Below are positions 11,556 to 22,819 of a stretch of DNA of 64,000 bases, in pieces. The stretch lies in the NCBI GenBank assembly GCA_020746875.1, contig JAGTJL010000001.1:2108001-2172000 (forward strand). Reading direction: 5' to 3'. Position 1 is the stretch's first letter, and each line of letters begins with the position of its first letter. A program made the translations under genes and the position numbers. The notes below the pieces were generated by a model that was not told the origin of the DNA, made no database searches, and saw only the letters and a program-made list of their open reading frames with translations. This DNA is from Rhexocercosporidium sp. MPI-PUGE-AT-0058. Lineage: Eukaryota; Ascomycota; Leotiomycetes; Helotiales.

Positions 11556-13046
11556 ATTGATAGAAGCGTCGATCCGGATGGCGAGTGGGGAGGGGGACTA
11601 AACTGTATTCAGCGGATTTTCTTGTCTCTTTTGTGCTTCATTTTCTTTTCGGGGATATACCTAATGTATCTAGAATACTTTCCCAAACCAAAAATTAAAA
11701 GGCAATTTTGATGACCCTGCTGTGTGAGTGAAGCTCTTCGGGTACCATACTTCGCTGTGGAGGAGTGAACCCTGGCGCATGGAGGCGAGTCGGCCTGTAA
11801 CGAGCCTACCAACACAGGTCTGTGCGCTACAGGGCATTTCACAGCCAAATGTAAAGTTGAATTTCTTGAGCAAAGGCTTAATTTATAAAGCTAGGTGAGG
11901 GAAAGATAGAAGAACTATTTCTTTACACTACATTCTAGTTTTAAAGCTAATGATTATATCGTTATTCTGTTATTGTCAAGTGAAGTCACTGACTTTGGGT
12001 TTGGAAAGCCTGAAAGTGCCTCGCCAAACAGCCTGTAGCGCACAGACTCGTGTTGGTAGGCTCGTAACCTTAAGCTCCTAACGACCCTGGAGCCACTGTA
12101 AAATCCTGGCTTGTTTATGGCCTCCTTGCCCTGTCTAGCACCAACTCATGAGCGATTTTCGGCCACGCCCGCCTGCAGCTGTAGGGCAACCAGTGGCCTG
12201 GGAATCTCTTCGGAGCTTCCGGTGCACACTTCATTAGGCCGAGGTGGTAATTGATGTACAGCTGAGATGGCATCGTCACCTCTGAGGCTACATGTCACTC
12301 GGTCAACCCAGGACTCCTCTCTACTTCTTAATAAAAGCAAAAGCTTCTGCTCGATAACCCGATATTTGATGTGCTGTAACAATTTTGATGGTGCACTAAG
12401 CGAGGTCGCTAGTCATTTGACTACACAAAGCATTGCTTTAGCACTTCAAAGGTCCTAAGTATTCATTGGTTAAACAGGACTCAAACCTGGCTCATAGCGT
12501 AGTTAATTAGAGTGATAAATATTTGCAGATGTCGGTGTTTAATAATGTTTTAATTCAGAAACCTACGTTGTCCAGTGAGTGCGCACTTTCTGGGATGCTA
12601 AAATTGACAGAGAGGTGTCAAGACACATCTGCGATAATGAGATAGCGTAGGTGTGGCCACATTCTGCTGACAGTAGATAGCAAACTCGTTTCTGGTAGAG
12701 CCAATTTCCATAATCGTTTTAAATTATTTCTCTGTGTAAAACGTTTCAAACCCACGCCAAGCATCGTCACAATCCCACCAAAAGCCCCAATGCCTAGCTA
12801 ACTATGCCGTATCCGCTCGCTGGTAGTGTAAATGTCCGTCATTCTTAGCTTCACGCACATCCCAATCAATTTACCTGTTTTACATGTATGGGCAGCGACA
12901 TCAACAACCAGTGGAAGTCAATACAGCAACAAGGACCAGTTCTCAAAATGCTCTAACGGAGTTTTCACCTTCCGGGCGGCACTCATCTTGAGTGGTGTAG
13001 CACTTTCATCTCCTTGGTTTAGATCGATAAAGAGAAATCAGCCATC
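11556..13046. other. Gene-poor stretch with an inverted repeat
   Basis: About 1.5 kb without a supported gene. It holds the inverted repeat described separately. The rest, 12070-13046, has several short ORFs without motifs and looks like old, unselected sequence. Confidence 0.5.
11796..12068. repeat. Imperfect 38-bp inverted repeat with a spacer of about 195 bp
   Basis: The left arm at 11796-11834 contains CGAGCCTACCAACAC and TCTGTGCGCTACAGG. The right arm at 12031-12068 is its reverse complement with about four mismatches. The arms could form a stem, or could be the ends of a small non-autonomous element. No target-site duplication or coding sequence was identified between them. Confidence 0.7.
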
Positions 13047-14656
13047 ATGAACTCCAAATTCTTACACAGTCGTACAGTAAGCTATCCATGTTATTTGAAG
13101 TGCTCTTGAATCTCTGTTTTGACATTACGCAGACTCTACTGGCCGCTCGTCCAGACACGGCCGGTCATCTCGTTGGTAGAAACCCTTTTTCATATCAATC
13201 CAAACCGGTAGATCTCAGAGATATTGCGGATGAAGAGTGCGGCGATCACAGAGTTGTCAGTGACGTCAAGCTCCTAGCCAACATTCAAGATAACCAGGAT
13301 CCCCAAATATCACCCTCATCACAGCTATCTTGCGTTAGTGAGATCCCAGAGAATGGCCACGGGATATCAATAAGTCCTATGAGTTCTCAGAATGAGGGCC
13401 AAGTCATACATTCGAGCGCTGCTGAAGCACGTGGGCCACAACCGTCTGCTCGCCGTTCGGCAATGCGACGAGCATCTGGATCTGATATTTTCAGTTATGG
13501 ACACCCATACGGTTTCGAAAATGAGAAGCAATCAGAATCCTCTGATCGTTCCGTTCCCGAAGACTTTTTGACACCTGCTGCGCTCAATCTGCGACTACTT
13601 CGGGATCTGAACAAGCTTCAGTCACAGCTCTGCCATGTCCAACACGGCAATCATCTTCTCTCCCGCCAAGTGAGAATTTTGAACAACGAACGTACAGTAC
13701 AGAAAGCCGCCGACCGCCAGTTTGTTGGCATTCTCACCAGGAAAGACGTATATATCAGGAACTTAGCCAATGCCAATCACAAGCTCCAAGGTGAAATCGC
13801 TGCTTTGAAGTTAAAAGCCGAAGTAGGCGATGCTCTGGAGTATAGTTTGCGTATAGCATGCGACAAACAAGTACAAATCACTCAAGGCCATATTAAGCAA
13901 GGCAGAAAGAAAGACGAAACGCTTTTGCAACGTGATAATGAGATTGAGGGACTCAACAGAAGTAGCGGGGAATGGGAAGGAAAATTAGCCGCAACTGAAG
14001 CCTACTGTTCGGAGGAGGGCCATATTCCCCACAGATTGGCGTTGAACAACATCAAATTGAAGGAAGATGTACAGCGCTTGAATGATGAGGCAGATGCTTC
14101 CCATGCACAAGGCCTATGGGCAGCGAATGCGAACAGAGTGCACGTCACGAGCCTAGAAACAAAGATCTCTGATCTGAGAGCGAAGGTTTGTCATGCGGAA
14201 GCCAAAGCTTCTGACCTGGAAGTTACAATAGGAGTCATGACAGACCAGAATTTGAATCTCAATGAGCATTTCGCGAGCGTGAGATCAGACACGGAGACAC
14301 TTAAAATGGAGCTGGCAAATTCCAAAACTCAGTTGGCATCGACGAACAGAGAAATACGAGCCACTACCCAGAAATTGAAATCGATCACGAACGATAAAGA
14401 GAATCAGACCCTTTCACAGCGAAAGGCGCGTTCAATAGCGAAGGAAGAAAGAATTCGGATGATCGGGGAACTCAAGATCTCCAGACTTAAAACCAAAGCT
14501 GCAGAGACCCAAGTCATCGAATTGCAGCAGAACTGGGAAGAGACAATTGCCAGGAAACTTGCCGCCGAGACACAGATTTCGGCTATGCTCACGCTGTCAA
14601 GATTCCTCATCGGAGTCATCTTCGCACTTCTATTGTTCATTTTCGGGTGTACTTAA
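13047..14656 (+). CDS. Coiled-coil protein with a C-terminal membrane anchor
   Basis: An unrecognised 517-residue protein. I chose a spliced start: ATG at 13047 (MNSKFLHSRT), a 56-bp intron at 13077-13132 with GTAAGC and CAG ends, then an open frame to 14656. An unspliced alternative starts at 13088. Residues up to about 160 are polar and probably disordered, rich in Ser. From about residue 165 (NLRLLRDLNKLQSQL) to 490 the sequence is almost continuous heptad-like helix rich in Glu, Lys, Gln and Leu. The end is a single hydrophobic segment, FLIGVIFALLLFIFGC, with almost nothing after it, as in tail-anchored proteins. It could be a tether on an internal membrane; that is inference. The broken coiled-coil gene at 10139 lies 1.5 kb upstream, but I see no clear alignment between them. 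Confidence 0.7.
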
Positions 14657-15399
14657 ACTGATGATACCAGTATGAACTTAGGAAATTTCCTAAGTGAAGT
14701 TCCTAACCATAGCTTAATACGAAATCTAGTCGCTTGTGCTTCTTAAACGTGTTTGCTTTTCTGAACTGTAGCTGAAGGGTCATCCACTTCCCCTCCTAAT
14801 TCTAAGCACTAACACGCATGATAAATCATGGCAGAAACTAGGAAACTAGAAGCCATCCATGACCCTAAGATATCCTAAACTAATCTAGGCGCCCTGAAGT
14901 TTTCTAGCTCCAAGTACATCATCGTCAATGCTAGTTCGTGGCAGCTAACCAAGCCAACAAACACGAGATGTGTCGACGTCCACTTCTCAATAACATCAAT
15001 CAAGAAACAAATCAATCTCTCTAATTGAGAAAGCAGTATACCATGGATATAGATCACCAATAAACTTCTTTCGCATAGATTATTTCCGGATCACCAAATC
15101 TTCTCAAATTATTTCCTGAGCATTCAAGTGCCCATTTCAACAAGATCGCAAGTCCAAAAATGGGCAAGCATCACGTTCTGTCACAGTCATATTAGTCACC
15201 TTTCAAATATAACACTCACCTTTGCGAGTCGTGTATTAGATGTAAACATTTGCTTGCCATAAATCGGTATCAGCACGCCTCCTGTAATGATCACTGGCAC
15301 GCTGAGGTGACTATGGCACAATAGAATAGCTAGAGAAGCGCTGTAGACTCGCTGGTGATATTTCAATTTATACAGAAGCTAATTGCTAAGGAGGGAAGA
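14657..15399. other. Intergenic stretch
   Basis: No supported gene. Short ORFs on both strands lack motifs. Contains the 3' ends of two converging transcripts. Confidence 0.5.
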
Positions 15400-15720
15400 T
15401 TACCTCTTCCCCCTCACTGTCCTTATGAGGGCAGTGATTACGCAATCAGCGCTAAGAGCACAGACCATTACACCTCCTTTGCCGGCCATAGTCTTAGGAA
15501 GCTTCTCCTTGTATTCATTGACTGAGTAGATTGGGAATGGGCCGCAGTCGGGACGAGGATTGTAAGAAGGTCCATTTTCGGGAACGCGGATAGTTCGCCG
15601 AAGAGAGATGTTGAGATGATCACCACCGCCATAGGTCACTCTGATGGTTTTGTGGCCGGAAGACCACATAGGGTTTTGAAGAGAGTCGCTGAGCTCTTGA
15701 CTGGGGAGAAGCAGAGACAT
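15400..15720 (-). CDS. Hypothetical protein, possibly truncated member of a fungal family
   Basis: A 106-residue ORF (MSLLLPSQELSDS...) that I cannot name. It contains RRTIRVPENGPSY followed about 20 residues later by FPIYSVNEYKEKLPKTM and KGGV. The ORF at 17871-18398 on the same strand has a matching pattern (TIRVSDNN, then FSIYSIADHKDKLSK). This shared arrangement shows the two are related. After KGGV the frame turns into VCALSADCVITALIRTV and stops, with none of the second half expected if the relative is longer, so it may be a 3'-truncated copy. An upstream exon ending near 15806 (GTAAGA donor) is possible but not required. Function unknown. Confidence 0.4.
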   Translation of the reverse strand: MSLLLPSQELSDSLQNPMWSSGHKTIRVTYGGGDHLNISLRRTIRVPENGPSYNPRPDCGPFPIYSVNEYKEKLPKTMAGKGGVMVCALSADCVITALIRTVRGKR

Positions 15721-16781
15721 TTCCAGGCCTAGACTGCCATATATTTGACATTAGAAGTAGACTACAAGCGAAGTATGTCAGGAAAGTGATTCTTTCTTAC
15801 CATCGTAATGTGAAAGTCGGGTTTATGAGTTGCCTACCTCTGGAGGTAATCTCAGAACTGTTGATTGCTGGGAGGTGCTTTCGCAAAAGTTACAGTAGCG
15901 CGATAGACAAGAATTGAGATGCGAATTCAAGAGGGCGGAAGATTTAGAAAGAAGAAGAGTAAGTGGGGAGAAAACTAAGTTGTTAAGTGAGCTGATAGTT
16001 TGTTTGTTTCGGCAGGTGAACTCAACTTTGATTTTTATTCTGAGCTTGGTAGCATACTCGCCGCTTCTACTTCGGGGCCCGATCACGCTCCCTCACCTTC
16101 GTCTTATCTGAACTCATCAAAAATGCCTGGAAATTTGCGCCGTATAAAGAGAATGCAGTAGCACATAGTAGCTTTAAGAGGCGGTGATCAAAATGTTTTG
16201 CCAAATTAAGCGAGCAGCTTTTGGCACCAACATCGGCTAAAAGCCAATTCTGCCCTACCTTAGCTGCCCTCGCCACTTTCCCATTATTTCAATCAGCATC
16301 TAACAGCATGAAAAACATCCTCCCCTTGCGCAACGCACACCACACCTCACCTAGAGGTCAGCTCTCTCCGAGCGAGGACTTATATTGCAGTACACCAGCA
16401 GCCCGCTGGCACCCAGATCGAAGCTGAAGAAGATTCGCGCAGATTGACTAACTCGCGGAGATAAGTCAACCGCTATCACAAAGACGTCGTTTAATCTGCC
16501 GAACAATGTGACTTGGGAGAAGCTCCTCAAACAAGCAGCACACTGCTCGTGGGCACTATCAACCGGCCAAAGCACATTCTCTCTGCAGCACCGTTTTTCG
16601 AGCACGACGAACACATTCTCAATTTCCCTACTGATAGGAGTGAAGTAGCCAGTCAACGGAAAGGCTGGGCGCCGGAATATTCAGCGAAAAGCGCGAAGTT
16701 CTAAATCTTCGTAGATACTACCCAAGCGCTTGCGTACCGCTATTTACACAACAAACATCAAGACAATAACGTCTACGTACA
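15721..16781. other. Intergenic stretch
   Basis: About 1 kb between the minus-strand hypothetical gene and the Gfd2-like gene. Several short ORFs overlap on both strands without motifs. The right end serves as the upstream region of the gene at 16782. Confidence 0.5.
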
Positions 16782-17735
16782 ATGGAGACGCGCCATGAGA
16801 AGAATGCACAGCGTAAGCTGCGAGTGAAGGAAAGAAAGAATGCCGTAGCCAAAGCTCTGCGTGCAGAACCTCTACGTCCTATCACCACTTGTGGTCTCCA
16901 TACTCTACAACACGCCCTTGGTCTATCGCTTGACCTTTGCTTGCTCCCTAGTGAAGGAACAAAAGAAGGAAACTTTGAATCTAACAAGATGGATAAGGGA
17001 GCTAGCTCCAGAGCGGGGTTGTCGAATATCCCAGACGTTGCAGTCACCAGCAGTGCTACAGAGACTATCTCCGAACCCATTACTCCAACTCATGGGGACT
17101 TTAGTAGTCAGCAGGTTGAGATTCGTGATGTTATTTTCATTGCGATCGATTTCGAGTACAGTCATCACTCTCCGAAGACCGGACGTATTCGATTAAGAGA
17201 GGTTGGGATATCGATGTTAGACACCAGGGGTTTATGTCACCAAAGCGGTTCTTTGAAGGACGTTATATCCACACAGCATTACCGGACTGTAGCAGATACT
17301 AAGAAATTTCTTTTCGGAAAATCTGTTGATATTTCACAAGACGATCTTGTTCTTATTCTGAAGCGCTTACTTTATCTTGATGATGGATCTCCTAAACCAA
17401 ATCGGGACCTTATTCTTGTTGGTCATGGCTTCGGGTTTGAGATTAAAGTTCTGAGGGGTCTCGGTCTTGACTTAAACTTAGCTTCTTCTGTTGTTGAAAT
17501 CTTTGATACAGAATTCTTGGGATACGAGGTTTTTGGCAAAAACTTCAACTCGAGCCTTAGTAAGGTCGTTGAAGCAACTGGAATATCAGGCGGTTTCTTT
17601 CATAATGCTGGCAATGATGCTAATTTCAGCCTCCGGGCTATGTTGCTGTTGGCGTGTCATGGCTATGATACCTCGAAGGCGGACATAATTCTGAAATCAA
17701 GGTTGGAAATGTATAAGAAGATAGCACAATTCTGA
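16782..17735 (+). CDS. Gfd2/YDR514C-like protein with a DEDD-exonuclease fold
   Basis: A single-exon 317-residue protein. After a basic N-terminus and a low-complexity linker, residues 112-300 form an RNase H-like DEDDh domain. Visible motifs are Exo I, IAIDFEY (D123, E125), and Exo III, HNAGNDANFSL (H274, D279). The Exo II position lies in VGHGFGFEIKVLRGLG, where relatives usually have Asp but this copy has Glu220. The VGH and LGL pattern and the DTE at 242-244 resemble the C-terminal domain of yeast Gfd2 and YDR514C. Family members are uncharacterised putative exonucleases linked to mRNA export. The Asp-to-Glu change may weaken metal binding. The start at 16782 was chosen as the first Met; Met70 is an alternative. 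It lies between two related minus-strand ORFs. Confidence 0.7.
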   Translation: METRHEKNAQRKLRVKERKNAVAKALRAEPLRPITTCGLHTLQHALGLSLDLCLLPSEGTKEGNFESNKMDKGASSRAGLSNIPDVAVTSSATETISEPITPTHGDFSSQQVEIRDVIFIAIDFEYSHHSPKTGRIRLREVGISMLDTRGLCHQSGSLKDVISTQHYRTVADTKKFLFGKSVDISQDDLVLILKRLLYLDDGSPKPNRDLILVGHGFGFEIKVLRGLGLDLNLASSVVEIFDTEFLGYEVFGKNFNSSLSKVVEATGISGGFFHNAGNDANFSLRAMLLLACHGYDTSKADIILKSRLEMYKKIAQF

Positions 17736-17870
17736 GCAATCAAGCCGCTCTACCAATATTTAATCTTCCTTTTGGCTCTGAAATTTGATCCCAGTACATT
17801 ACATCTGCACGGACAACCTTGTTCGAGATTCTTTTTCTTTCTTGTAGTGTAGCTCCTTCGGTGTTGCCAA

Positions 17871-18398
17871 TTAACCACCGCTTAGACGGAGTATTAAATT
17901 GAGCCCAGATGACTTTAATGTGTCCGAGAAGACGCGACATGAGATAAGGAAGTAGTAGGGGCCATCATATATTTTCAATCTTGCAATCGGCAAGATTCTT
18001 TTATGGGCTCCAAAGTTAGCAGAGCCTAGAGAACCGTTGGATGTTCGCTCGCCACCTCGAAGCTGTTCTCTAACGAAGGCTAATGCGTCTGGTCTGGAGG
18101 TGTACTCTCTTTGTCCTGGATCAACAACTTTACTGCCGCAACATTGTTTGGACAATTTGTCTTTATGATCAGCGATGGAGTAGATGGAGAAGGATTCGTA
18201 GTCTCGCGGAAGTTCGTGGAACTGGTTGTTATCAGAAACTCTGATTGTACAACATAGAGTGATCGTCAGACCGCCAATGGAGACAATTTCATTTGCACCC
18301 GGGTATATACTGCGATTGGTGAGGCCGACCTCCGCGTTATCGAGAGGTCCTGGTTGTGATGATCCGCTGTTTAGCCGAGGAAGCTCTTGGGAGCGCAA
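17871..18398 (-). CDS. Hypothetical protein related to the ORF at 15400-15720
   Basis: A 175-residue ORF of unknown function. Near residue 50 it has CCTIRVSDNN and then ESFSIYSIADHKDKLSK, matching the same elements of the ORF 2.2 kb away. The later part (ARLKIYDGPYYFLI) is hydrophobic in patches. Past the stop at 17871 another frame remains open to 17740 and encodes PSKRWLIGNTEGATLQERKR, so the C-terminus may lie in a second exon or be lost to a frame shift. The Met at 18398 was taken as the start; no upstream exon is obvious. Two related copies flanking one unrelated gene suggest local duplication. Confidence 0.4.
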   Translation of the reverse strand: MRSQELPRLNSGSSQPGPLDNAEVGLTNRSIYPGANEIVSIGGLTITLCCTIRVSDNNQFHELPRDYESFSIYSIADHKDKLSKQCCGSKVVDPGQREYTSRPDALAFVREQLRGGERTSNGSLGSANFGAHKRILPIARLKIYDGPYYFLISCRVFSDTLKSSGLNLILRLSGG

Positions 18399-19092
18399 AG
18401 TGGGCTGATTTGATTGTGAAGAGCGAAAGCTAACGACGAACGAGAGAATGTTCCCGAGTGGAAGAGGTCGTTGATATGAGTACTTTCAGGGTGGTTCTCA
18501 CTGCTGCAAATCTATCGGCAGAGAATTCCAACCGCCAAGTCTGTGGGATATCCGAAAGAAAACATTCGTCAAATCTCGCTAAAATTCGTCATCGGCTGAT
18601 CCCTGAATTCAAGCTGACCAGGCCAGCCAAGCTCCCAACAACCACAAATTTTCGGAGTTCACAGTCCCAAGTTGCCCGTCGAGTCTCACCTTTCTACATC
18701 AAGTCTTCTCCGTGTGCCTAACCAATTTTCGAGATTATGCATATTTGTGGGGAATCGATGGTGCAACTCTAGGTTCGAAGCACGATTAGCTCTTGGTGGT
18801 CCGCATTTAACGCTACCAGCATCTGTTATGCTGGGTTTGTCCTATTGAATTAATGAAATGTCGGGGCTTTCGTCCGTTTTGTTCTACCAGATTTGTTACC
18901 ACGCGATAAGAAGCGAAGTTGATTGACCACATCTGCGGGATAGCAGTGGTGCCAAGAGACACAGCTGATGACTATCACTTGCGGATCTATCAATTTCAGT
19001 GGCCCTTTACATATCTACTTATAGTCGATGCCAGCCCTCTTTAACTCCCTTATCAACTAACTTGAGTTTCTTCTTGTTGTGCCTCTATCAAG
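18399..19092. other. Intergenic stretch
   Basis: Divergent upstream regions of the hypothetical gene and the MFS permease. No repeat or supported ORF is seen. Confidence 0.5.
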
Positions 19093-20742
19093 ATGCATGC
19101 CCAACGTCAAGGCCGTGCTCCATGGCATTGGTACGCGAAAGACGACACCCCAGAAGAGCGGAAACTTATTCAAAAGCTTGATCTTCTGATTGTTCCATAC
19201 GCTGTTGTGGCATATTGGATCAAATACATAGATCAATCGAATTTGAGTATGAGCAACTTCGATACATACCGGCTTTGTTTTTGAGAGGTGTCTAACAGTG
19301 GACAGACAACGCGTACGTGTCCGGCATGCAGGAAGATCTCGGCTTCCAGAAAAACCAACTCGTCAACCTCCAATCCATGTATGTTGCAGGTGCAGTAATC
19401 GGTCAACTGCCTTTTACCTTCCTCTTCCCCATGTTTCCTATGAATTGGACGATTCCCGCTCTGGAACTTGGATGGGGAATCTTCACGCTGTTGCAGTATC
19501 GTACGCAAGGATTTGGAGAACTAATGGCGTATCGGTTCTTCGTTGGCATTTTTGAAGTGAGTTCATTTTCCAAAGCCACTCTCAATTTAAGAGGCAATAT
19601 GTGATACTGATCAGTTTCTCTCAAGGCTGCTTTCTTCCCCGGCGTTCATTACGTCCTTGGTGCTTGGTATCGAGGCGATGAGCTTGGAAGGAGAGGCGGT
19701 GTCTTTTACGTCGGCCAGATGCTGGGAACACTCACAGCGGGTATGATTCAAAGCGGAGCAACCAAGAATCTCGAAGGCGTCCACGGTCTCGCAGGATGGA
19801 GGTATGCCAACCCCCCTTGCATGAACGGCTTTCAACTTTACAACGCAGTAGGTCTAACTCAAATATAGATGGATGTTCATCATCAGCGCTCTTATGACAT
19901 TCCCCGTCGCTATCGCAGGCATGTTCATATGGCCTGGTACACCCGCCCGACCAAATAAACTCTTCCTCAGCAACACCGAACTCGCCCTTGCCGTGTCTCG
20001 CCTTCAGAAGAATACAGCCGATGTCGATGAACGCATCAAGAAAACACGCCTCCAACTCCTCAAGCAGATCTTCACGGACTGGAAAGTCTACGTCTTAACA
20101 TTCTGGGCTGTGCTTTTCTGGAATGCCGGATCGACTTCGTATGGCGGGTATTTACTATGGCTGAAGTCCCTGCATAGATTCTCAACTCCCAAGGTAACGC
20201 AGCTAGGTACCACAGCTCCTGCGCTAGGTATCTTCTATGTGCTGTTTGTCAACTTCTCGTCTGATCTGATTTGGGGACCGAGTGGAGCCATCACATTTGC
20301 TCATACATGGCACTTTATCGCAATGGTCATCCTCGCCGTCTGGGATGTCCCGGAAGCAGCGAAATGGTTCGCTTTCAATAGTGCATACACACAAGTCGCC
20401 ATGTCCTCGGTTCTGTACGGTTGGGCCAACCATATTCTGCGCCACGACAGTACGCAGCGTAGCGTCATCATTGTCTTCATGAACCTCTTTGCTCAAAGTA
20501 CGACTGCCTGGACTGGGATTTTGGTCTTCCCTACTGTTGAGGCGCCGAGATTCCTGAAGGGCTGGTGCTTCTGTGCGACAAATAGTCTTATATTGATTGC
20601 TTTTACCTGGTTGGTTATTCGACCATTGGCGAGGAGGGAAGAGAGGAAGTTTTTAGCTGCTGGGAGTGAGGAGACGATTCAGAGTGAGAGGAGCCTGGAT
20701 GAGGGCCCGGAAACCATCTCGGTCACTGCCAAGAAAATATGA
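19093..20742 (+). CDS. MFS permease, anion:cation symporter family (Dal5/Liz1/Fen2-like)
   Basis: A 484-residue permease. Exons are 19093-19246, 19306-19556, 19626-19801 and 19869-20742; all introns have GT...AG ends and phases match. Helix 1 begins LIVPYAVVAYWIKYIDQSNL, the family-typical start, continued across the intron as NNAYVSGM. A WYRGDELGRRGGVFY loop corresponds to the conserved loop between helices 4 and 5. The segment FIWPGTPARPNKLFLSNTE is close to pantothenate/vitamin transporters of the Liz1/Fen2 branch. The C-terminus is a charged tail rich in Glu and Ser. The substrate could be pantothenate or another organic anion; this is inference from resemblance. It converges with a second family member (21046-22819), which itself is divergent from an FMN monooxygenase. 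Confidence 0.85.
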
Positions 20743-21045
20743 GAAAGCCCACTTGAAGAAACGGAGGCTAGATGTAGATTGATGGTGGGTGAAAGGTACT
20801 GGCTGTAAGAGATAAGCTTTTGAGAATTTATGGAAGTGATTTATCAACGGCCTAGCATTGGCACCCCAAGTTCGGCCTCTAAACCTTTTCAACTTTGCAA
20901 TTGAGCACATTGTCTTTGATTCCGTCGGTTCAATGGAAGCTAGTCTCCGATATTCCGAACATGCCTCTATTTGAGTGGATAACTTCCTATCCAGACAATG
21001 ATTAACTTACTTGCCTTACATCCTAAAACCGTTCAACACACCTTC
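20743..21045. other. Short convergent intergenic region
   Basis: About 300 bases between two converging stop codons. It holds both 3' ends and nothing else that I can support. Confidence 0.5.
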
Positions 21046-22819
21046 TCAAGCTTCCTCGGCTCCCCCTTCTCGCTTGACAAAACCCCTGCCAAACACCTTC
21101 CGCTCTTCAAACACTTTCACATCGTCATCAGCAAAGACCTCGCCTTTTCTCTCGGATCTGATCCTTAATCTTCGAATTCTCCTGACGTCCCATTCAACAT
21201 TCCTTGTCAACCACCACGTCCACACATTTGCGAGCCAGCCAGCACCGATAGCTGCAGCGCAGATCGCGAATGGGACTTTATACCCATTATGCGCATACCG
21301 GGATTGGAACAGTTGAGGACCAATGACACCTCCCACTTGCCCGACACATGACTGGAATGCAAGTGTAAACGCGGTACCGGTTGTGCCAGTAAGTGTGGAA
21401 GATCTCCCTACAAAACCATCAGCCCTCACTCACATCAAGGAATCTTTAGAATTTCAAATCAACTTACACGCCCAGAACGGAATGAAGTACACTGAATAGA
21501 ACATTGTCCCAAAGACACAAGCAATGTACACAGCATACTTATCCCTCGTCGCAGCAAGTGTGATGAAGAACACCAACGCCCCACCACAAATCCACATCAC
21601 GAACGCCGGCCTCGTAATGAAGGCCCGCTTTAGAAACCAGCCTCCGAAAATAATCGCCAAAACAGAAGCAGCAGCAGGCGGGATATTCAACAACTGGTTC
21701 CTGGGCAGTCCTGCAAAACCAAGACTCGTCGTCACGGTCGGCAGTTGCCAACTCAATCCGTACCCGCCGAAATTCAGCAGGATTTGAGAGAGCATGAAGG
21801 AATATGTCCGAGGGTTGAGCAGCGAGGCGATTATTTCCTTACGGCTAAATGCGGCGTCTTCAGTCTTGGGTGCGTTTTCCGAGAGGCGTACTTCAAGGTA
21901 TTCTTGCTCGCGAGGGGTCAACCACTTGTTACTTCGTGGACTCTTGGGGTAGTCAGGCAGTATGGCGAAAACTACGAATGAGAATAATATGGTCATGATG
22001 CCTTCGAGAAGATAGATCCATTGCCACGCACTCATGCCACCGAGGCCGTCCATGTACGATATTCCGTAGGCGAGGAGAGAGCCGACCACGCCAGAGCAGT
22101 TCTGGAAACCGAACATCCACATTATTGGCTTACCCATTTCGTCAGATCGGTACCATGAACATAGCTGTGCTGCGATTCCGGGAAACATGCCAGCTTCCAT
22201 CATTCCGAGGAAGAAACGGGCTGTGTAGAGACCATGCTTGTCTTTGGCGGCGGCGTGGCAAGCGAGAACAATTCCCCACGAGAGCATGATGCGAAATTGC
22301 CAATTACGAGGTGTCACCTTTTTGAGAAGAAGATTACTGGGAACTTCGAAGATGATGTATGCGATCTGGGGATTGTGAGTCATAAGTCCGAAACACCGTG
22401 TTGGGACAGCAATGAAAGGCAACTATCCACAATACTTACAAAATAAATCGATTGAACCCAATTGTACTCATCAGCCGTCATCTTCAGCTGCACCATTATA
22501 TTTGTCGGCTGTCCAACTTGCAGAACCTTCACGCTGGCAGCATTCGTGTAGTCGATCTGCTCAATAGTAAGCGTGGTCCGACAGATCAGGATTCGTAAGT
22601 GCTACAAGGACTTACATTCTTGATGATGTACATCAAGCCGATCAACCAGAGAAACCGAAAATCGACTTTCCTTCGGATAGCTTTATCTTCCTCGGCACTG
22701 AAAGTCGACAGAAATGCTCGTCGCTCAGCTTCCAAGTCGCTGGGAATGCTGTTCGAACCTGAGTCCGGAGTGTCAACTTTCGTGGAAATATTCTCGTTCT
22801 TGGGATCGTCTTCAGTCAT
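21046..22819 (-). CDS. MFS permease, allantoate permease (Dal5) family
   Basis: A 526-residue permease. Exons on the minus strand: 22819-22616, 22556-22440, 22365-21468 and 21407-21046, all with GT...AG ends. The Met at 22819 (MTEDDPKNEN) was chosen because nothing upstream has an ATG in frame. The polar N-terminus leads to LWLIGLMYIIKN and IDYTNAASV. Helix 2 contains IAYIIFEVPSNLLLKK, and the signature loop is LCSWYRSDEMGKPIMWMFG. The C-terminal half includes PFWAWRSSTLTGTTGTAFTL, reconstructed across the last intron, then a basic tail. Family members import allantoate, nicotinate, biotin or small peptides. The gene shares a 450-bp promoter with an FMN-dependent monooxygenase, so it may supply that enzyme with its substrate. 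Confidence 0.88.

Noticed and set aside
12465..12485. tRNA-like B-box on the minus strand (GGTTTGAGTCC)
   Set aside because: No matching A-box, anticodon arm or seven-base acceptor stem could be built around it.
11556..13046. Intact transposon in the gene-poor stretch
   Set aside because: Only short inverted arms are present; no transposase, reverse transcriptase or LTR pair is seen.
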